DNA of 39,334 bases from Xenorhabdus miraniensis. GTDB lineage: Bacteria > Pseudomonadota > Gammaproteobacteria > Enterobacterales > Enterobacteriaceae. Position numbers and translations under genes: made by a program. This document shows positions 1-9,054 of this stretch, piece by piece. Position 1 is the stretch's first letter; each line of letters starts with the position of its first letter. Below the pieces are notes generated by a model. The model was not told the origin of the DNA and made no database searches. It worked only from the letters and a program-made list of their open reading frames with translations. The stretch spans positions 1-39,334 of the forward strand of contig NZ_NITZ01000028.1 of assembly GCF_002632615.1 (NCBI RefSeq), given 5' to 3'.

Positions 1-75
1 AAAAAAATTAATTTAAAATTCATTAAATTAACTTTAAATTCGTGACTATATGTGATTGTTAATGATTAGCACTGA

Positions 76-723
76 CTAGATAAACGTATTTTTGATATGG
101 ATGGCTTACTCATTGATTCCGAGCCTTATTGGGAACGGGGAGAAAAAAGTGTATTCAGTGCATTGGGGCTGGATTTGACATTAGCCGAAAAACTGCCTGA
201 TACATTGGGATTACGAATCGATAAAGTTGTTGAATTATGGTATCAGGCATCCCCTTGGCAAGGCCCCTCCAAAAGGGAAGTGGAACAACGTATTATCAAC
301 TACGTCGTACAATCAGTTAAAGAAAACCGCCCTCTCCTACCCGGAGTAGAACATGCTTTAAACCTCTGCCGCGAGCGTGGATTGAAAATTGGTCTGGCTT
401 CGGCATCTCCCCATGAAATGCTTGAGCAAGTACTCGAATTGTTCAACTTGCGACATTATTTTGATGTTGTTGTTTCTGCGGCTAACTTACCTCATAGCAA
501 ACCACACCCGGAGGTTTATTTGCAGGCTGCCAGCCAACTTGGCGTTGAACCAATTCATTGCGTCACATTAGAAGATTCATTTAACGGTATGATAGCAACC
601 AAAGCCGCAAGAATGCGTTCTATTGTTGTTCCTGCTACTCATCATTTCGATGATCACCGATGGTCATTGGCAGATATTAAATTGAATTCACTAGAACAGT
701 TAACAATAGAAAATATGACTTAA
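76..723 (+). pseudogene. hxpB: hexitol phosphatase HxpB (YniC), 5' end apparently damaged
   Basis: HAD-superfamily sugar-phosphate phosphatase (2-deoxyglucose-6-phosphate/hexitol phosphatase family), cytoplasmic. From the ATG at 97 the protein is 208 aa and matches E. coli YniC to its end, including LASASP (motif II), the SKPHPEVY lysine (motif III) and LEDSFNG (motif IV). The catalytic motif I FDMDG straddles this ATG: its first Asp, the nucleophile, is codon 94-96, upstream of any usable start. In frame, a TGA at 73-75 lies only seven codons before DMDG, and no ATG, GTG or TTG lies between. An ATG at 62 would give MISTD in another frame, and one missing base near 76-79 would join it to DKRIFDMDG, restoring about the usual N-terminal length. 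So the copy is probably frameshifted, or the read carries an error. Translation from ATG 97 would give a protein without its nucleophile. Confidence 0.75.
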
Positions 724-884
724 TAGCTAAATAGCTGCTGCGCTGCTACTGCCCAATACTCACCTTTCTTACATCTGGCAGCGCAAATATCAAACACTTT
801 TTATCCACTAAGATGCCCCAGATAAATAAAGATTTTTCTTATTTACCCCCTATCATCCTTATGCAAAACCCTCTATACTGCCAA

Positions 885-900
885 CTGTACGTATACACAG
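885..900. promoter_or_regulatory. LexA (SOS) box upstream of ydjM
   Basis: CTG-TACGTATACA-CAG fits the LexA consensus CTG-N10-CAG with an alternating TA-rich core. It lies 31 bases before the ydjM start and overlaps the likely promoter (a TATACT hexamer at 874-879). E. coli ydjM is a known LexA target, so position and identity agree. Confidence 0.85.
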
Positions 901-931
901 CAATCAGCATAAATAATTAGTATAAATCGTT

Positions 932-1531
932 ATGACAGCAGAAGGGCACCTTCTTTTTTCCGTTGCCAGCCTTGTATTGGCTCACCAGCTAGAAATTACA
1001 CCAGAAATAGCACAGGGAGATTGGCTACATATGCTTCCTGGCGTACTTCTGGCTTCATTACTACCTGATATTGATCACCCAAGTTCAACTTTAGGTAGAT
1101 TATTCCGTTTTATATCCATTCCAATCGCGCGCCTGTGCGGGCATCGTGGGTTTACACACAGTTTAGTCGCTCTCATTGCAGGTATTACTTTATTTCAGAC
1201 GGAAATACCCCCTGACTGGCCTATTCCAACTGATTTTGTCCATGCCATGGTTGTAGGTTATATCAGCCATTTGATTGCTGATATGCTGACTCCTGCCGGT
1301 ATTCCACTTTTATGGCCATTAAGAATACGTTTTTGTATTCCTATTGTTAGAGGTAAGGATAAGCAACGCAAGAAAACTGAACGCTTCATCGCTGTGTTGC
1401 TGGTAGTAATTGCCATTATTCTTCCGCAACATATTGAATCTTCGTTCGCTAGCTATTTAGACAAATTTCAATTGGATAAATTACAGCTAGATAAGTTGCA
1501 AATTGATAAATTACAGAATCTCTATAAGTAG
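932..1531 (+). CDS. ydjM: YdjM, SOS-regulated inner membrane metal-dependent hydrolase family protein
   Basis: A 199-aa member of the YdjM/DUF457 (LexA-binding, inner membrane-bound putative hydrolase) family. The N-terminus MTAEGHLLFS, the motif LPDIDHPSSTLG, the HRGFTHS block and HLIADMLTPAGIPLLWP are family signatures; the conserved His and Asp residues are thought to bind metal. Three or four hydrophobic helices are visible (about residues 35-45, 78-90, 107-121, 152-166). The biochemical function is unknown even in E. coli. The C-terminal tail is unusual: residues 176-195 are four copies of a five-residue unit, (L/I)DK(L/F)Q, ending NLYK. The gene stands alone on the plus strand behind a LexA box, so induction by DNA damage is expected. 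Confidence 0.9.
   Translation: MTAEGHLLFSVASLVLAHQLEITPEIAQGDWLHMLPGVLLASLLPDIDHPSSTLGRLFRFISIPIARLCGHRGFTHSLVALIAGITLFQTEIPPDWPIPTDFVHAMVVGYISHLIADMLTPAGIPLLWPLRIRFCIPIVRGKDKQRKKTERFIAVLLVVIAIILPQHIESSFASYLDKFQLDKLQLDKLQIDKLQNLYK
1457..1516 (+). repeat. 15-bp tandem repeat, four units, inside ydjM
   Basis: Units at 1457-1471, 1472-1486, 1487-1501 and 1502-1516 encode LDKFQ, LDKLQ, LDKLQ and IDKLQ. The period is five codons, so copy-number change would keep the frame. Third positions have drifted (ttg/tta/cta; caa/cag), so the array is not brand new. Confidence 0.9.
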
Positions 1532-1991
1532 CCAATTGATTGTATTTTCACTAAATCAGCACCTCATTTGAAAAAGTGGGGTGCCCTAAAACATAAAAAT
1601 TTCTTTTATATCCATTCTTATTCTTTTTTGAACAGCACTTATAACTCAATAAAATATATCTTCTACCTGTCGAAACCGAAGGAAGTAAAACAGCAATAGA
1701 TTAGGATATATAACCAATTAAGCTAGTTAGTGAAAAATAATTATATTAAATTCCATTTAATTATAAGAAACACGGTTCTTATGCTGATACCATTCTCCTA
1801 TACACTTCATGGTATGTACCCGACAAATTTCAGGCAGCAAAAGCGACTGAAAAATAAAAAGTTATCTATTACCACATAACACGGTTACATGGCATACATA
1901 AAAATCATATAAATATCGTTATACCCAATAGTTTGCAGGTTGCAACACAACAATTTGCAAATAAAGGGTATAAAAGTTTTGGAGACTAGGG
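1532..1991. other. ydjM-tcyP intergenic region
   Basis: About 460 AT-rich bases with no convincing gene. A GC-containing hairpin at 1559-1584 (GCACC...GGTGC) follows ydjM and may end its transcript, but it lacks a T-run. A second small inverted repeat (ATACCAT/ATGGTAT) lies at 1787-1815. The tcyP ribosome binding site GGAG is at 1981-1984, seven bases before its ATG. I could not identify a CysB site. Confidence 0.5.
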
Positions 1992-3383
1992 ATGAATTTA
2001 CCGCTCATCATCAACATGCTCGTTTTTGTAGCGCTACTTATTTTATTAGCAAAAGCGGGCTCAAATAACTGGAGCTTGTCCAAAAAGGTTCTTGTGGCTT
2101 TAGCAGTAGGTGTCTTTTTTGGGCTGGCATTGAACATCATTTATGGCACAAACAATCCTACAGTGAAGGAATCAATTAAATGGTTCAATATCGTTGGTAA
2201 TGGCTATGTGCAGTTATTACAAATGGTTATTATGCCATTGGTTTTCGCTTCCATCCTGAGCGCTGTTGCACGTTTGCACAAAGCATCTTCTTTAGGGAAA
2301 ATCAGTTTCCTGACTATTGGTACGTTGTTGTTCACTACCGCAATTTCCGCCTTAGTCGGCATCGTAATTGCCAATTTATTTGGACTAAGTGCAGCCGGCC
2401 TAATTCAAGGCACTCAAGAAACAGCTCGTTTATCAGCCATTGAAACCAACTATATCGGTAAAGTTACTGATATGAGTGTACCTCAGATCATTCTCTCTTT
2501 TATTCCTAAAAATCCCTTTGCTGATCTAACTGGAGCAAATCCTACTTCTATTATCAGTGTTGTGATTTTTGCAACATTTTTAGGCATCGCTGCATTACAA
2601 ATGCTCAAAGATGATCGTGAACGCGGTGAACGAGCTCTCGTTGCCATTGATACAATGCAGTCATGGGCAATGAAACTGGTTAGATTAGTTATGCGCCTAA
2701 CTCCATATGGTGTAATGGCTTTGATGACTAAAGTTGTAGCCAGCTCCAATATCCAAGATATTACACAATTAGGTAATTTTGTTGTTGCTTCCTATATTGC
2801 CCTTGGTTTGATGTTTGTCGTTCATGGCGGACTTCTGGCACTTATTGGTATTAATCCTCTGAAATTCTTTAAAAAAGCAGGGCCTGTACTGACATTTGCA
2901 TTTACCAGCCGTTCAAGCGCGGCGAGTATCCCTATGAATGTTGAAACACAAACTCGCCGCCTCGGTGTGCCTGAGTCTATTGCCAGTTTTTCCGCGTCTT
3001 TTGGTGCCACCATCGGCCAAAATGGTTGTGCGGGTATTTACCCAGCCATGCTTGCTGTCATGGTTGCTCCAACCGTAGGGATTGATCCGTTTGATCCTTT
3101 GTGGATTGCAACTCTTGTTGGTATTGTGACTATCAGTTCTGCTGGTGTTGCTGGCGTTGGTGGTGGGGCAACATTTGCAGCGCTCATTGTTTTACCTGCC
3201 ATGGGCTTGCCTGTTACCTTGGTAGCACTGTTGATTTCTGTCGAACCTCTTATTGATATGGGCCGTACAGCGTTAAATGTTAATGGTGCAATGGCCGCAG
3301 GTACAATTACCAGCCAATTAATGGGACAGACTGATAAAAAAATATTTGAACAAGATGAAAACGTGGTATTAAGCAAATCTTAA
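1992..3383 (+). CDS. tcyP: L-cystine transporter TcyP
   Basis: A 463-aa sodium/proton symporter of the dicarboxylate/amino acid:cation symporter (DAACS) family, colinear with E. coli YdjN/TcyP, which imports L-cystine and S-sulfocysteine across the inner membrane. The N-terminus ([18 protein letters not shown]) is a membrane segment. The re-entrant loop with [10 protein letters not shown] lies near residues 304-313, followed by [16 protein letters not shown] and [18 protein letters not shown], and the substrate-site helix [12 protein letters not shown] sits near residues 418-429, all diagnostic of the family. It is monocistronic, with its own SD and a strong terminator at 3402-3437. In E. coli it is controlled by CysB; no site could be confirmed here. 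Confidence 0.95.
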   Translation: MNLPLIINMLVFVALLILLAKAGSNNWSLSKKVLVALAVGVFFGLALNIIYGTNNPTVKESIKWFNIVGNGYVQLLQMVIMPLVFASILSAVARLHKASSLGKISFLTIGTLLFTTAISALVGIVIANLFGLSAAGLIQGTQETARLSAIETNYIGKVTDMSVPQIILSFIPKNPFADLTGANPTSIISVVIFATFLGIAALQMLKDDRERGERALVAIDTMQSWAMKLVRLVMRLTPYGVMALMTKVVASSNIQDITQLGNFVVASYIALGLMFVVHGGLLALIGINPLKFFKKAGPVLTFAFTSRSSAASIPMNVETQTRRLGVPESIASFSASFGATIGQNGCAGIYPAMLAVMVAPTVGIDPFDPLWIATLVGIVTISSAGVAGVGGGATFAALIVLPAMGLPVTLVALLISVEPLIDMGRTALNVNGAMAAGTITSQLMGQTDKKIFEQDENVVLSKS

Positions 3384-3401
3384 ACCACTTAAATAACACT
3401 G

Positions 3402-3437
3402 GCCTCCTTTGACTGTGAGTTCAAAGGAGGCATTTTT
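3402..3437 (+). terminator. rho-independent terminator of tcyP
   Basis: An 11-bp perfect stem, GCCTCCTTTGA (3402-3412) with TCAAAGGAGGC (3421-3431), has an 8-base loop and is followed by ATTTTTA. Confidence 0.9.
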
Positions 3438-3540
3438 ATAAGATTCCTGCCCTACTTCCTTTCTCTCAAATACATTCATAATGAAGATCCCCTCTCCCTG
3501 AGAATCAAATAAATTTTGCAATATGTTCAAAAACACGATC

Positions 3541-3571
3541 AAAAAAGCCGGGAGTCACCATGACGCCCGGC
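3541..3571 (-). terminator. rho-independent terminator of htpX
   Basis: On the minus strand, GCCGGG and CCCGGC (3547-3552/3566-3571) plus an inner GTCA/TGAC stem form a hairpin followed by six U (3546-3541). Confidence 0.88.
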
Positions 3572-3628
3572 CTTCTATCAGAAATAATTTAAGTGCTTAC
3601 TCAAGCTTCTTACCAGAAGCCTATGGCA

Positions 3629-4516
3629 TTATTTTATATACTCGCCACTACGCAGAGCTTCAATGCGCTTATCCAAAGGTGGATGCGATAAGAATAGTTC
3701 ACTGAAACTCTTAGATTTGCCATTAATACAGAATGCCATCATGCGACCTTCTTCTTGAGGTTCGTAGCTGGTTTTAAGACGTTGCAACGCAGCAATCATC
3801 TTTTCACGACCAACCAATTTTGCTGATCCTGCATCCGCATGAAATTCACGGTAACGGGAGAACCACATGGTAATAATACTTGCCAAAATACCAAATACGA
3901 TCTCCAACACCATGGAAATAACCATATAAACAATTGGGTTGCCATTACTGTTACTTTCTTCGCCTTCATCATCACTGCTTGAAAGGAAACTTGCAGCAGC
4001 CTGTGCAATGATGCGTGAGATGAAAATAACAAATGTATTTACAATACCCTGTAACAACGTCATCGTTATCATATCACCATTTGCGATATGGCTGATTTCA
4101 TGCGCAATGACAGCTTCTGCTTCATCACGGCTCATATTGTTCAGCAGCCCAGTACTAACAGCAACCAGAGAAGCATTACGGCGTGCCCCTGTCGCAAATG
4201 CGTTAATATCAAGAGCATCATAGATAGCGACTTGTGGCATGGTAATTCCAACCTGATCCGATTGACGACGTACAGTTTCCATCAACCAGGCTTCAGTTTC
4301 GTTGGAAGGTTTTTCAATAACCTGACCACCAACAGAACGCAGAGCCATCCATTTTGACATTAATAAAGAAATGAAAGCACCACCAAAACCAAACAAACCA
4401 GCCATAATCATGAGGCCAGCAACACTACTCCGCTGTACTCCTGTAAGTGAAAGTATTATTCCAAACACTACCATGACAGCAAGGTTAGTGAGAAGAAACA
4501 AGGCTATTCTCATCAT
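3629..4516 (-). CDS. htpX: membrane zinc metalloprotease HtpX
   Basis: A 295-aa M48-family endopeptidase of the inner membrane that degrades misfolded membrane proteins alongside FtsH. Two N-terminal membrane helices (about 4-25 and 33-54) precede the cytosolic catalytic motif HEISH in [13 protein letters not shown] (near residues 138-150). Two further hydrophobic segments follow, then the third zinc ligand region [18 protein letters not shown]. Length and sequence match E. coli HtpX almost throughout, apart from a Ser/Asp-rich loop around residue 185 ([11 protein letters not shown]). The start MMRIALFL is the same as in E. coli. It has its own promoter region (4517-4644) and terminator, and lies downstream of prc as in E. 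coli, where the Cpx system controls it. Confidence 0.97.
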   Translation of the reverse strand: MMRIALFLLTNLAVMVVFGIILSLTGVQRSSVAGLMIMAGLFGFGGAFISLLMSKWMALRSVGGQVIEKPSNETEAWLMETVRRQSDQVGITMPQVAIYDALDINAFATGARRNASLVAVSTGLLNNMSRDEAEAVIAHEISHIANGDMITMTLLQGIVNTFVIFISRIIAQAAASFLSSSDDEGEESNSNGNPIVYMVISMVLEIVFGILASIITMWFSRYREFHADAGSAKLVGREKMIAALQRLKTSYEPQEEGRMMAFCINGKSKSFSELFLSHPPLDKRIEALRSGEYIK

Positions 4517-4644
4517 ATAAATTTGCTTCCTTTAATTATCGAACAGTTCAACTAAAAGTTAGGCCATAAGATGGGGGCTGAGCCCATATTATTCAAGTTT
4601 TTTAAGATGTTAAGCGATAGAATCAACATAACTTTACAATATGA

Positions 4645-4673
4645 TAAAAAAGGCCGACTTGATAGCCGGCCTT
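4645..4673 (-). terminator. rho-independent terminator of prc
   Basis: Minus-strand hairpin AAGGCCG (4650-4656)/CGGCCTT (4667-4673) followed by a U-run (4651-4645), 23 bases after the prc stop. Confidence 0.88.
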
Positions 4674-4695
4674 ACATCAATAACGAATTCTATAA

Positions 4696-6786
4696 CTATT
4701 TCGTTATAGCCATTTCAGCAGGCTGATGCGCTAAATCTAACGCAATTTTTACCGATTCATCTAAGTATGGATCAGGCCCTTTATAATCTTTTGGTAAATC
4801 ATCAAGTGACTTGAGCTGTTTTTTCCCTTCACGTTTAAAACGTTCATTCAGACGATTCAACTTAGTTGCTTCATATTGCTTATTCTCTTTCTCTCTTTGG
4901 ATATAGTTTAGAGAATAAACACCATTGCGCTCCTTCATGGCCTTATAATAAGCAATATCCTCTTTGATATATTTAAACTCAGGGTCACTAGCAACACGAT
5001 TGTTATGCAATTTAGTCAATAGCGTCGCCAACTCCGAAATCACTTTCGAAGAAGTATAATCCGCAGGTTGGATACTGTCCCAAGGTAGCGCATTATCTTC
5101 CTGGCTTTCACCTATTTCATTAGGATCTTCACCTGTGAGCATAACTATATCAGGCGTTACACCTTTCAACTGGGTGCTGCCGCCATTGACTCGGTAAAAC
5201 TTCTGAATGGTATATTGCACAGAGCCGATTTTCGGCCAATCAGGCTCTAACATTTGATCATAAATCCGGTGCAGAAGACGGTGCATCTGAACTGTACCTT
5301 TACCAAAAGTAGGTTCGCCCAGAATTAATCCACGCCCATAATCCTGCATAGCCGCAGCAAAAATTTCAGACGCCGAAGCGCTTCTATTATCAACTAAAAC
5401 AACCAGAGGGCCTTTGTAATATATTGCTTCATCCGTATCCGATTCTTCTTTAACTTTACCAATATTGTCTCGAATCTGAACAATGGGACCAGTAGTAATA
5501 AACAAACCAGACAGAGAAACGGCTTCCGTTAATGCCCCACCACCATTGCTACGCAAATCAATTACAATCGCGGAAACGCCTTGCTTAGTCAGTTTTTGCA
5601 ACTGAACTTTGACATCGTTAGTCAAGCCAACATAGAAGCTCGGTATATCAAGAACCCCCACTTTTTCCTTGCCGACAGTCTTCACCGACATCTTGACTGC
5701 ATTATCTTCAAGGCGGATATTTTCACGAGTTAAGGTGACAATATGATTTTTTGCCCCTTTCGTACTTGGAATAACTTCAAGACGGACTTTACTGCCTTTC
5801 GGCCCTTTGATCAGGGCAACAACGTCTTCTAAACGCCACCCGACAACATCCACAATAGGCTTGCCAACTTGCCCAACACCAATGATTTTATCCCCAACTT
5901 TCAGTAAATTACTTTTAGCCGCCGGGCCACCTGCAAGTAATGAGCGGATAGAGATATATTCATCCTCATATTGTAAAACAGCACCAATACCTTCAAGAGA
6001 AAGGCTCATCTCTGAGTTAAATTGCTCTGTATCTTGAGGTGAGAGATAGCTGGTGTGAGGGTCTATTTCACGGGTAAAAGACATCATGATACTTTGAAAA
6101 ACATCCTCACTTTTAGTCTGTGTGAGGCGCTTCATCAACATCCGATAACGTTTAATCAGTGTCTCTTTGATTTCTTTATCATTTTTGCCTGATAATTTGA
6201 GATTTATCCAATCAAATTTAATCTTGGCATCCCAAAGCTTATTCAGTTCCTCAACACTCGTTGGCCAAGGCGCTTTGGTACGTTTTGTATCAATCGTATC
6301 ATGCCCTTCTAAGTCAACGGGCTGCTCCAAACGAGAGAGCACATATTGATAACGTTCAAAACGACGTTTTTGCATTAAATTAAACAGAGCGTAAGGCAGC
6401 TTCAGATCGCCATTTTCAAGATCTTTTCCTAACATGCCCTTTTGAGCCGCAAACTGTGCAATATCCGATGCCAGAAACACATTGTGCCCATAATCTAGCT
6501 GGTTCAGGTAACGATCAAATATTTTCCCTGAAAAATCAGCATCTAAATAAAATTGGCGATAATGAGAACGAAGCAAGCGTGAAACAATTCGCTTACTTAC
6601 AGTAGAATGTTGTGGCTCCGGTTTTAAATCTGGCAACTGACTCAGACTGATAACAGCGGCATTGTGATTATTAATGGTACTGCCACTATTACCACCACTG
6701 GCGATATTGCCATTAGTGGTATCTGAATATCCTGTACTAGAAAATGATAGACCTAAAACGAAAGCCAAAGTAATGAGTTTGTTCAT
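4696..6786 (-). CDS. prc: carboxy-terminal processing protease Prc (Tsp)
   Basis: Periplasmic S41 serine protease that trims PBP3 (FtsI) and degrades SsrA-tagged and other periplasmic proteins. From the ATG at 6786 it is 696 aa (E. coli 682). An N-terminal signal sequence is visible, followed by a Ser/Asn/Gly-rich stretch (about residues 22-45) that is longer than usual. The PDZ domain spans about residues 245-340 (SLEGIGAVLQ...GGPAAKSNLL...VALIKGPKGS). The catalytic domain holds RSNGGGALTEAV, Ser471 within RSASASEIF, Asp482 and the general base Lys496 in FGKGTVQ, so the site is intact. A TTG two codons earlier (6792) is better spaced from GGAGG at 6798-6802, so the start is uncertain by two residues. 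The gene follows proQ at close range and is probably cotranscribed with it. Confidence 0.96.
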   Translation of the reverse strand: MNKLITLAFVLGLSFSSTGYSDTTNGNIASGGNSGSTINNHNAAVISLSQLPDLKPEPQHSTVSKRIVSRLLRSHYRQFYLDADFSGKIFDRYLNQLDYGHNVFLASDIAQFAAQKGMLGKDLENGDLKLPYALFNLMQKRRFERYQYVLSRLEQPVDLEGHDTIDTKRTKAPWPTSVEELNKLWDAKIKFDWINLKLSGKNDKEIKETLIKRYRMLMKRLTQTKSEDVFQSIMMSFTREIDPHTSYLSPQDTEQFNSEMSLSLEGIGAVLQYEDEYISIRSLLAGGPAAKSNLLKVGDKIIGVGQVGKPIVDVVGWRLEDVVALIKGPKGSKVRLEVIPSTKGAKNHIVTLTRENIRLEDNAVKMSVKTVGKEKVGVLDIPSFYVGLTNDVKVQLQKLTKQGVSAIVIDLRSNGGGALTEAVSLSGLFITTGPIVQIRDNIGKVKEESDTDEAIYYKGPLVVLVDNRSASASEIFAAAMQDYGRGLILGEPTFGKGTVQMHRLLHRIYDQMLEPDWPKIGSVQYTIQKFYRVNGGSTQLKGVTPDIVMLTGEDPNEIGESQEDNALPWDSIQPADYTSSKVISELATLLTKLHNNRVASDPEFKYIKEDIAYYKAMKERNGVYSLNYIQREKENKQYEATKLNRLNERFKREGKKQLKSLDDLPKDYKGPDPYLDESVKIALDLAHQPAEMAITK

Positions 6787-6805
6787 GCCCAAGTTGGCCT
6801 CCGTA

Positions 6806-7516
6806 TCAGAACTTTAAGTGTTCTGCGCGTACAATCATTGCCAAACCAGTAGGTAACTGCACTCTTACACCATCTTTTGCGATTTCAAGCACAGAAGCAT
6901 CTATTAAGCTTTTTCCTACGTTTACTTTGATTGTCTGACCGACTTTCAAAGAAGATACGTCTGTGACTGATGTTAACTCAGATTGTACAGTTTTCTTTGT
7001 GGTTTTATCTGCAGGTTTACGCGATTGTTGCAGACGGTTTTGCGAACGAGATGGACGTTTTTCACCATCACCTGATGTTTTTTGACGACGAGGAGCCGCC
7101 TTTTTACTTACAGGGCGTTCACTTTTCTTTTCAGATACGTTTTCAGTTTCACGTTTCTTGGCACGCTGTTCAGCTCGTTGAGCCTGTACACGCGCTTTTG
7201 CTTCTGCCAATTGCTGACGAGCATGTTCAATATGTTCGGCTTCCAACTCGCCACATATATTCCCATCAAGGTCAACACGCTGGGCTCCCTCTTTAACGCC
7301 ATAAAGATAGCGCCAACTGGAAGTATACAAACGCAAAGCAGAACGGAGCTGTGTTTTACTTAAACACTCTTCACTCTGAATACGCTCAACGATATCCTGA
7401 AAGATCCCGATCTTCAAAGGACGTGCTTCACCTTCTGCTACGAAACAGAGCGGGAAACGCTCAGCCAAGAAAGCAATAACTTCTTTACTACTGTTCAACT
7501 TAGGTTGATTTTCCAT
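6806..7516 (-). CDS. proQ: RNA chaperone ProQ
   Basis: A 236-aa global RNA-binding protein. The FinO/ProQ fold covers about residues 5-118 ([36 protein letters not shown]...[15 protein letters not shown]). A long basic Lys/Arg/Gln-rich linker follows (about 119-180), then a small C-terminal Tudor/Hfq-like barrel ([38 protein letters not shown] is its region, about 188-230). Domain order and length equal E. coli ProQ. It binds structured sRNAs and mRNA 3' ends, and was first found through its effect on ProP. The prc gene starts about 20 bases beyond the proQ stop, supporting a proQ-prc operon. Confidence 0.97.
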   Translation of the reverse strand: MENQPKLNSSKEVIAFLAERFPLCFVAEGEARPLKIGIFQDIVERIQSEECLSKTQLRSALRLYTSSWRYLYGVKEGAQRVDLDGNICGELEAEHIEHARQQLAEAKARVQAQRAEQRAKKRETENVSEKKSERPVSKKAAPRRQKTSGDGEKRPSRSQNRLQQSRKPADKTTKKTVQSELTSVTDVSSLKVGQTIKVNVGKSLIDASVLEIAKDGVRVQLPTGLAMIVRAEHLKF

Positions 7517-7611
7517 GAAATTTCCTGATTACAACGGTTTTGCCAACCAGCGCAGGCATGAACAGGCGACATTATAATAGCGTTACTGATAAATGCCACG
7601 TCATACGTATG

Positions 7612-8109
7612 TTAAGTTACATTCTGTTGTAGATATTTTGACACAACACATTGTCCCAAGTGCTCACAAAGCCTGATCACCAGCACTTCCAAGCCATTTT
7701 CATCATTCTCGTCAAACCGATCAAAAACCGTGCTATCGATATCCAAAACCCCAATAACTTGTCCATTGATTTCCAAAGGAAGAACAATTTCGGCATTACT
7801 AGCGGCATCACAGGCTATATGACCGGGGAAATCGTGCACGTCAGAAATACGCTGTGTACATTTATTCGCAACAGCCGTTCCGCATACACCTTTTCCTACA
7901 GGGATGCGAACACAAGCGTTCTTACCCTGAAATGGCCCTAATACTAGGGTATCATCATCCACTAAATAAAAGCCAACCCAATTAACATTATCCAAACGTT
8001 CATATAACAATGCGCTTGTGTTAGCAAGAGAAGCTATAAAGTCATATTCACCTGACAGCAGCGCCATCAAGCTGTCTGTTAGCTCTTTATAAAATTCATT
8101 CTTATTCAT
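7612..8109 (-). CDS. msrC: free methionine-(R)-sulfoxide reductase MsrC
   Basis: A 165-aa GAF-domain enzyme (YebR family) that reduces free L-methionine-(R)-sulfoxide in the cytoplasm using thioredoxin. It aligns end to end with E. coli YebR: LLYERL...NWVGFYL, LGPFQGKNACVRIPVGKGVCGTA and HIACDAASNAEIVLPL. The three family cysteines are present at 66, 76 and 100, with an extra Cys84. The motif VLDIDSTVFDRFD is also conserved. In E. coli yebR heads a cluster with yebS-yebT; those genes are missing here and msrC lies directly upstream of proQ on the same strand, 95 bases apart. Confidence 0.95.
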   Translation of the reverse strand: MNKNEFYKELTDSLMALLSGEYDFIASLANTSALLYERLDNVNWVGFYLVDDDTLVLGPFQGKNACVRIPVGKGVCGTAVANKCTQRISDVHDFPGHIACDAASNAEIVLPLEINGQVIGVLDIDSTVFDRFDENDENGLEVLVIRLCEHLGQCVVSKYLQQNVT

Positions 8110-8495
8110 AAGACCCTATAAAACAGATAAAATTTTAACAAAATAAAAACAAAAATTTTACATGAAAATTTTTATCCTAGTTCAGCCGACTATTTCTGAG
8201 AAAAATGTGCCATCAAAATATCAATTTCCCCAAAATATAAACTGTCTTTCTGAATTTAAATTTTCTTTAATTCTTTTTACCAGTATTTGCTGATAAAACT
8301 CAGGTAGATATCACAGCTTATATTAAAAATCACTCCAATTTGCAGCCAGAACCGTGTTCTTGTTCATATTGTTATTATAAAACACCAAACCAAGATCCCG
8401 AACGATTGTTTTCTTCTCACCTACTTATTATATATATAACAAAATGAGGTAATTTCTTGAAAAGAGAGTCAAAACACTCTCACCTTATAATAGAC
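8110..8495. other. intergenic region between msrC and sdsR
   Basis: About 386 AT-rich bases between the start of msrC and the 3' end of the SdsR gene. It must carry the msrC promoter, but no clear sigma-70 pair, conserved gene or hairpin stands out. Confidence 0.4.
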
Positions 8496-8594
8496 AAAAA
8501 AAGGCCGAGTTCACTCCTATACTCGGCCTAGGGAAAATGGCTCTGTCAAAGAGCCTTGCGCAAAAGTTGCCATTGAGACGTAGAACAACTTACC
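8496..8594 (-). ncRNA. sdsR: small RNA SdsR (RyeB), sigma-S-dependent
   Basis: The minus strand carries the conserved SdsR core: TGGCAACTTTTGCGCA, then GGCTCTTTGACAGAGCC (stem-loop), then CATTTTCCCTAGGCCGAG and the terminator stem AGGCCGAGT/ACTCGGCCT (8502-8510/8521-8529) ending in a U-run (8502-8496). E. coli and Salmonella SdsR have the same order: TGCCAACTTTTAGCGCA, a GGCTC...GAGCC hairpin, CATTTCCCTGGACCGAA and a terminator. The 99-nt length fits the roughly 104-nt family. Location also fits: beside yebY, as in E. coli. SdsR is a stationary-phase Hfq/ProQ-associated RNA repressing targets such as ompD, tolC and mutS in other enterobacteria. Recognition is from memory of the E. coli sequence. 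Confidence 0.88.
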
Positions 8595-8600
8595 ACCTAA

Positions 8601-8607
8601 AGCGTAG
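8601..8607 (-). promoter_or_regulatory. putative sigma-S -10 element of sdsR
   Basis: Minus-strand CTACGCT resembles the extended sigma-S -10 (CTAYRCT) and lies seven bases before the inferred start at 8594. E. coli SdsR is a strictly RpoS-dependent transcript. Confidence 0.65.
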
Positions 8608-8687
8608 TTGACATGGCATGATTTACCAAGTTTTACCCCTTATTAGGTATTCTAGGCACCATTAACATTAGAAATATTAACCAGTTT

Positions 8688-9047
8688 TTATTTTTTATCA
8701 TTTGAATGATCACATAAAGCCGATGCCGCTTTCTGGAACGGCTCTACGCTCATTTTTTGATTGGGTTTTTCTGGATTATCTAAGAGGATTGTATCTAATG
8801 ATGTTGCAATAACTTTATTAGATTTCATCAATTTTGTTGCCAAGTCATTCAACGGATACTGCATTAGTGTACTAGGATTTATCACAAATAGCGCCCCATC
8901 TGAGCGACAATCAAGCATCACCTCTTCGCGGGTAAATGCCCATTGCTTACCAAATTGTAGCTTGCTAATGGTTTGTATTGGCGAACTTACTCCCTGAAAA
9001 GAGAGAAGCAAAAAAGGCAAAGCCCAATATATTCGTTTCATTATCAT
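8688..9047 (-). CDS. yebY: YebY, secreted DUF2511 protein linked to copper genes
   Basis: A 119-aa homologue of E. coli YebY. An N-terminal signal peptide ([19 protein letters not shown], cleavage near VSS-P) is followed by the family block [35 protein letters not shown] and a C-terminal ALC. The two cysteines (near residues 47 and 112) could form a disulfide in the periplasm. Function is not firmly established; the E. coli yobA-yebZ-yebY set responds to copper and resembles CopC-CopD. Here it follows copD on the same strand, but 204 bases separate them and a dispersed repeat sits in the gap. The second Met (9041) is an equally good start. Confidence 0.9.
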   Translation of the reverse strand: MIMKRIYWALPFLLLSFQGVSSPIQTISKLQFGKQWAFTREEVMLDCRSDGALFVINPSTLMQYPLNDLATKLMKSNKVIATSLDTILLDNPEKPNQKMSVEPFQKAASALCDHSNDKK

Positions 9048-9054
9048 TCCCCTG

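Noticed and set aside
1559..1584. Hairpin after ydjM as a confident terminator
   Set aside because: The stem is imperfect and no T-run follows, so it is only mentioned under the intergenic region.
3523..3705. 60-codon plus-strand ORF after tcyP
   Set aside because: It passes through the htpX terminator and the htpX 3' end in antisense, with no recognisable family.
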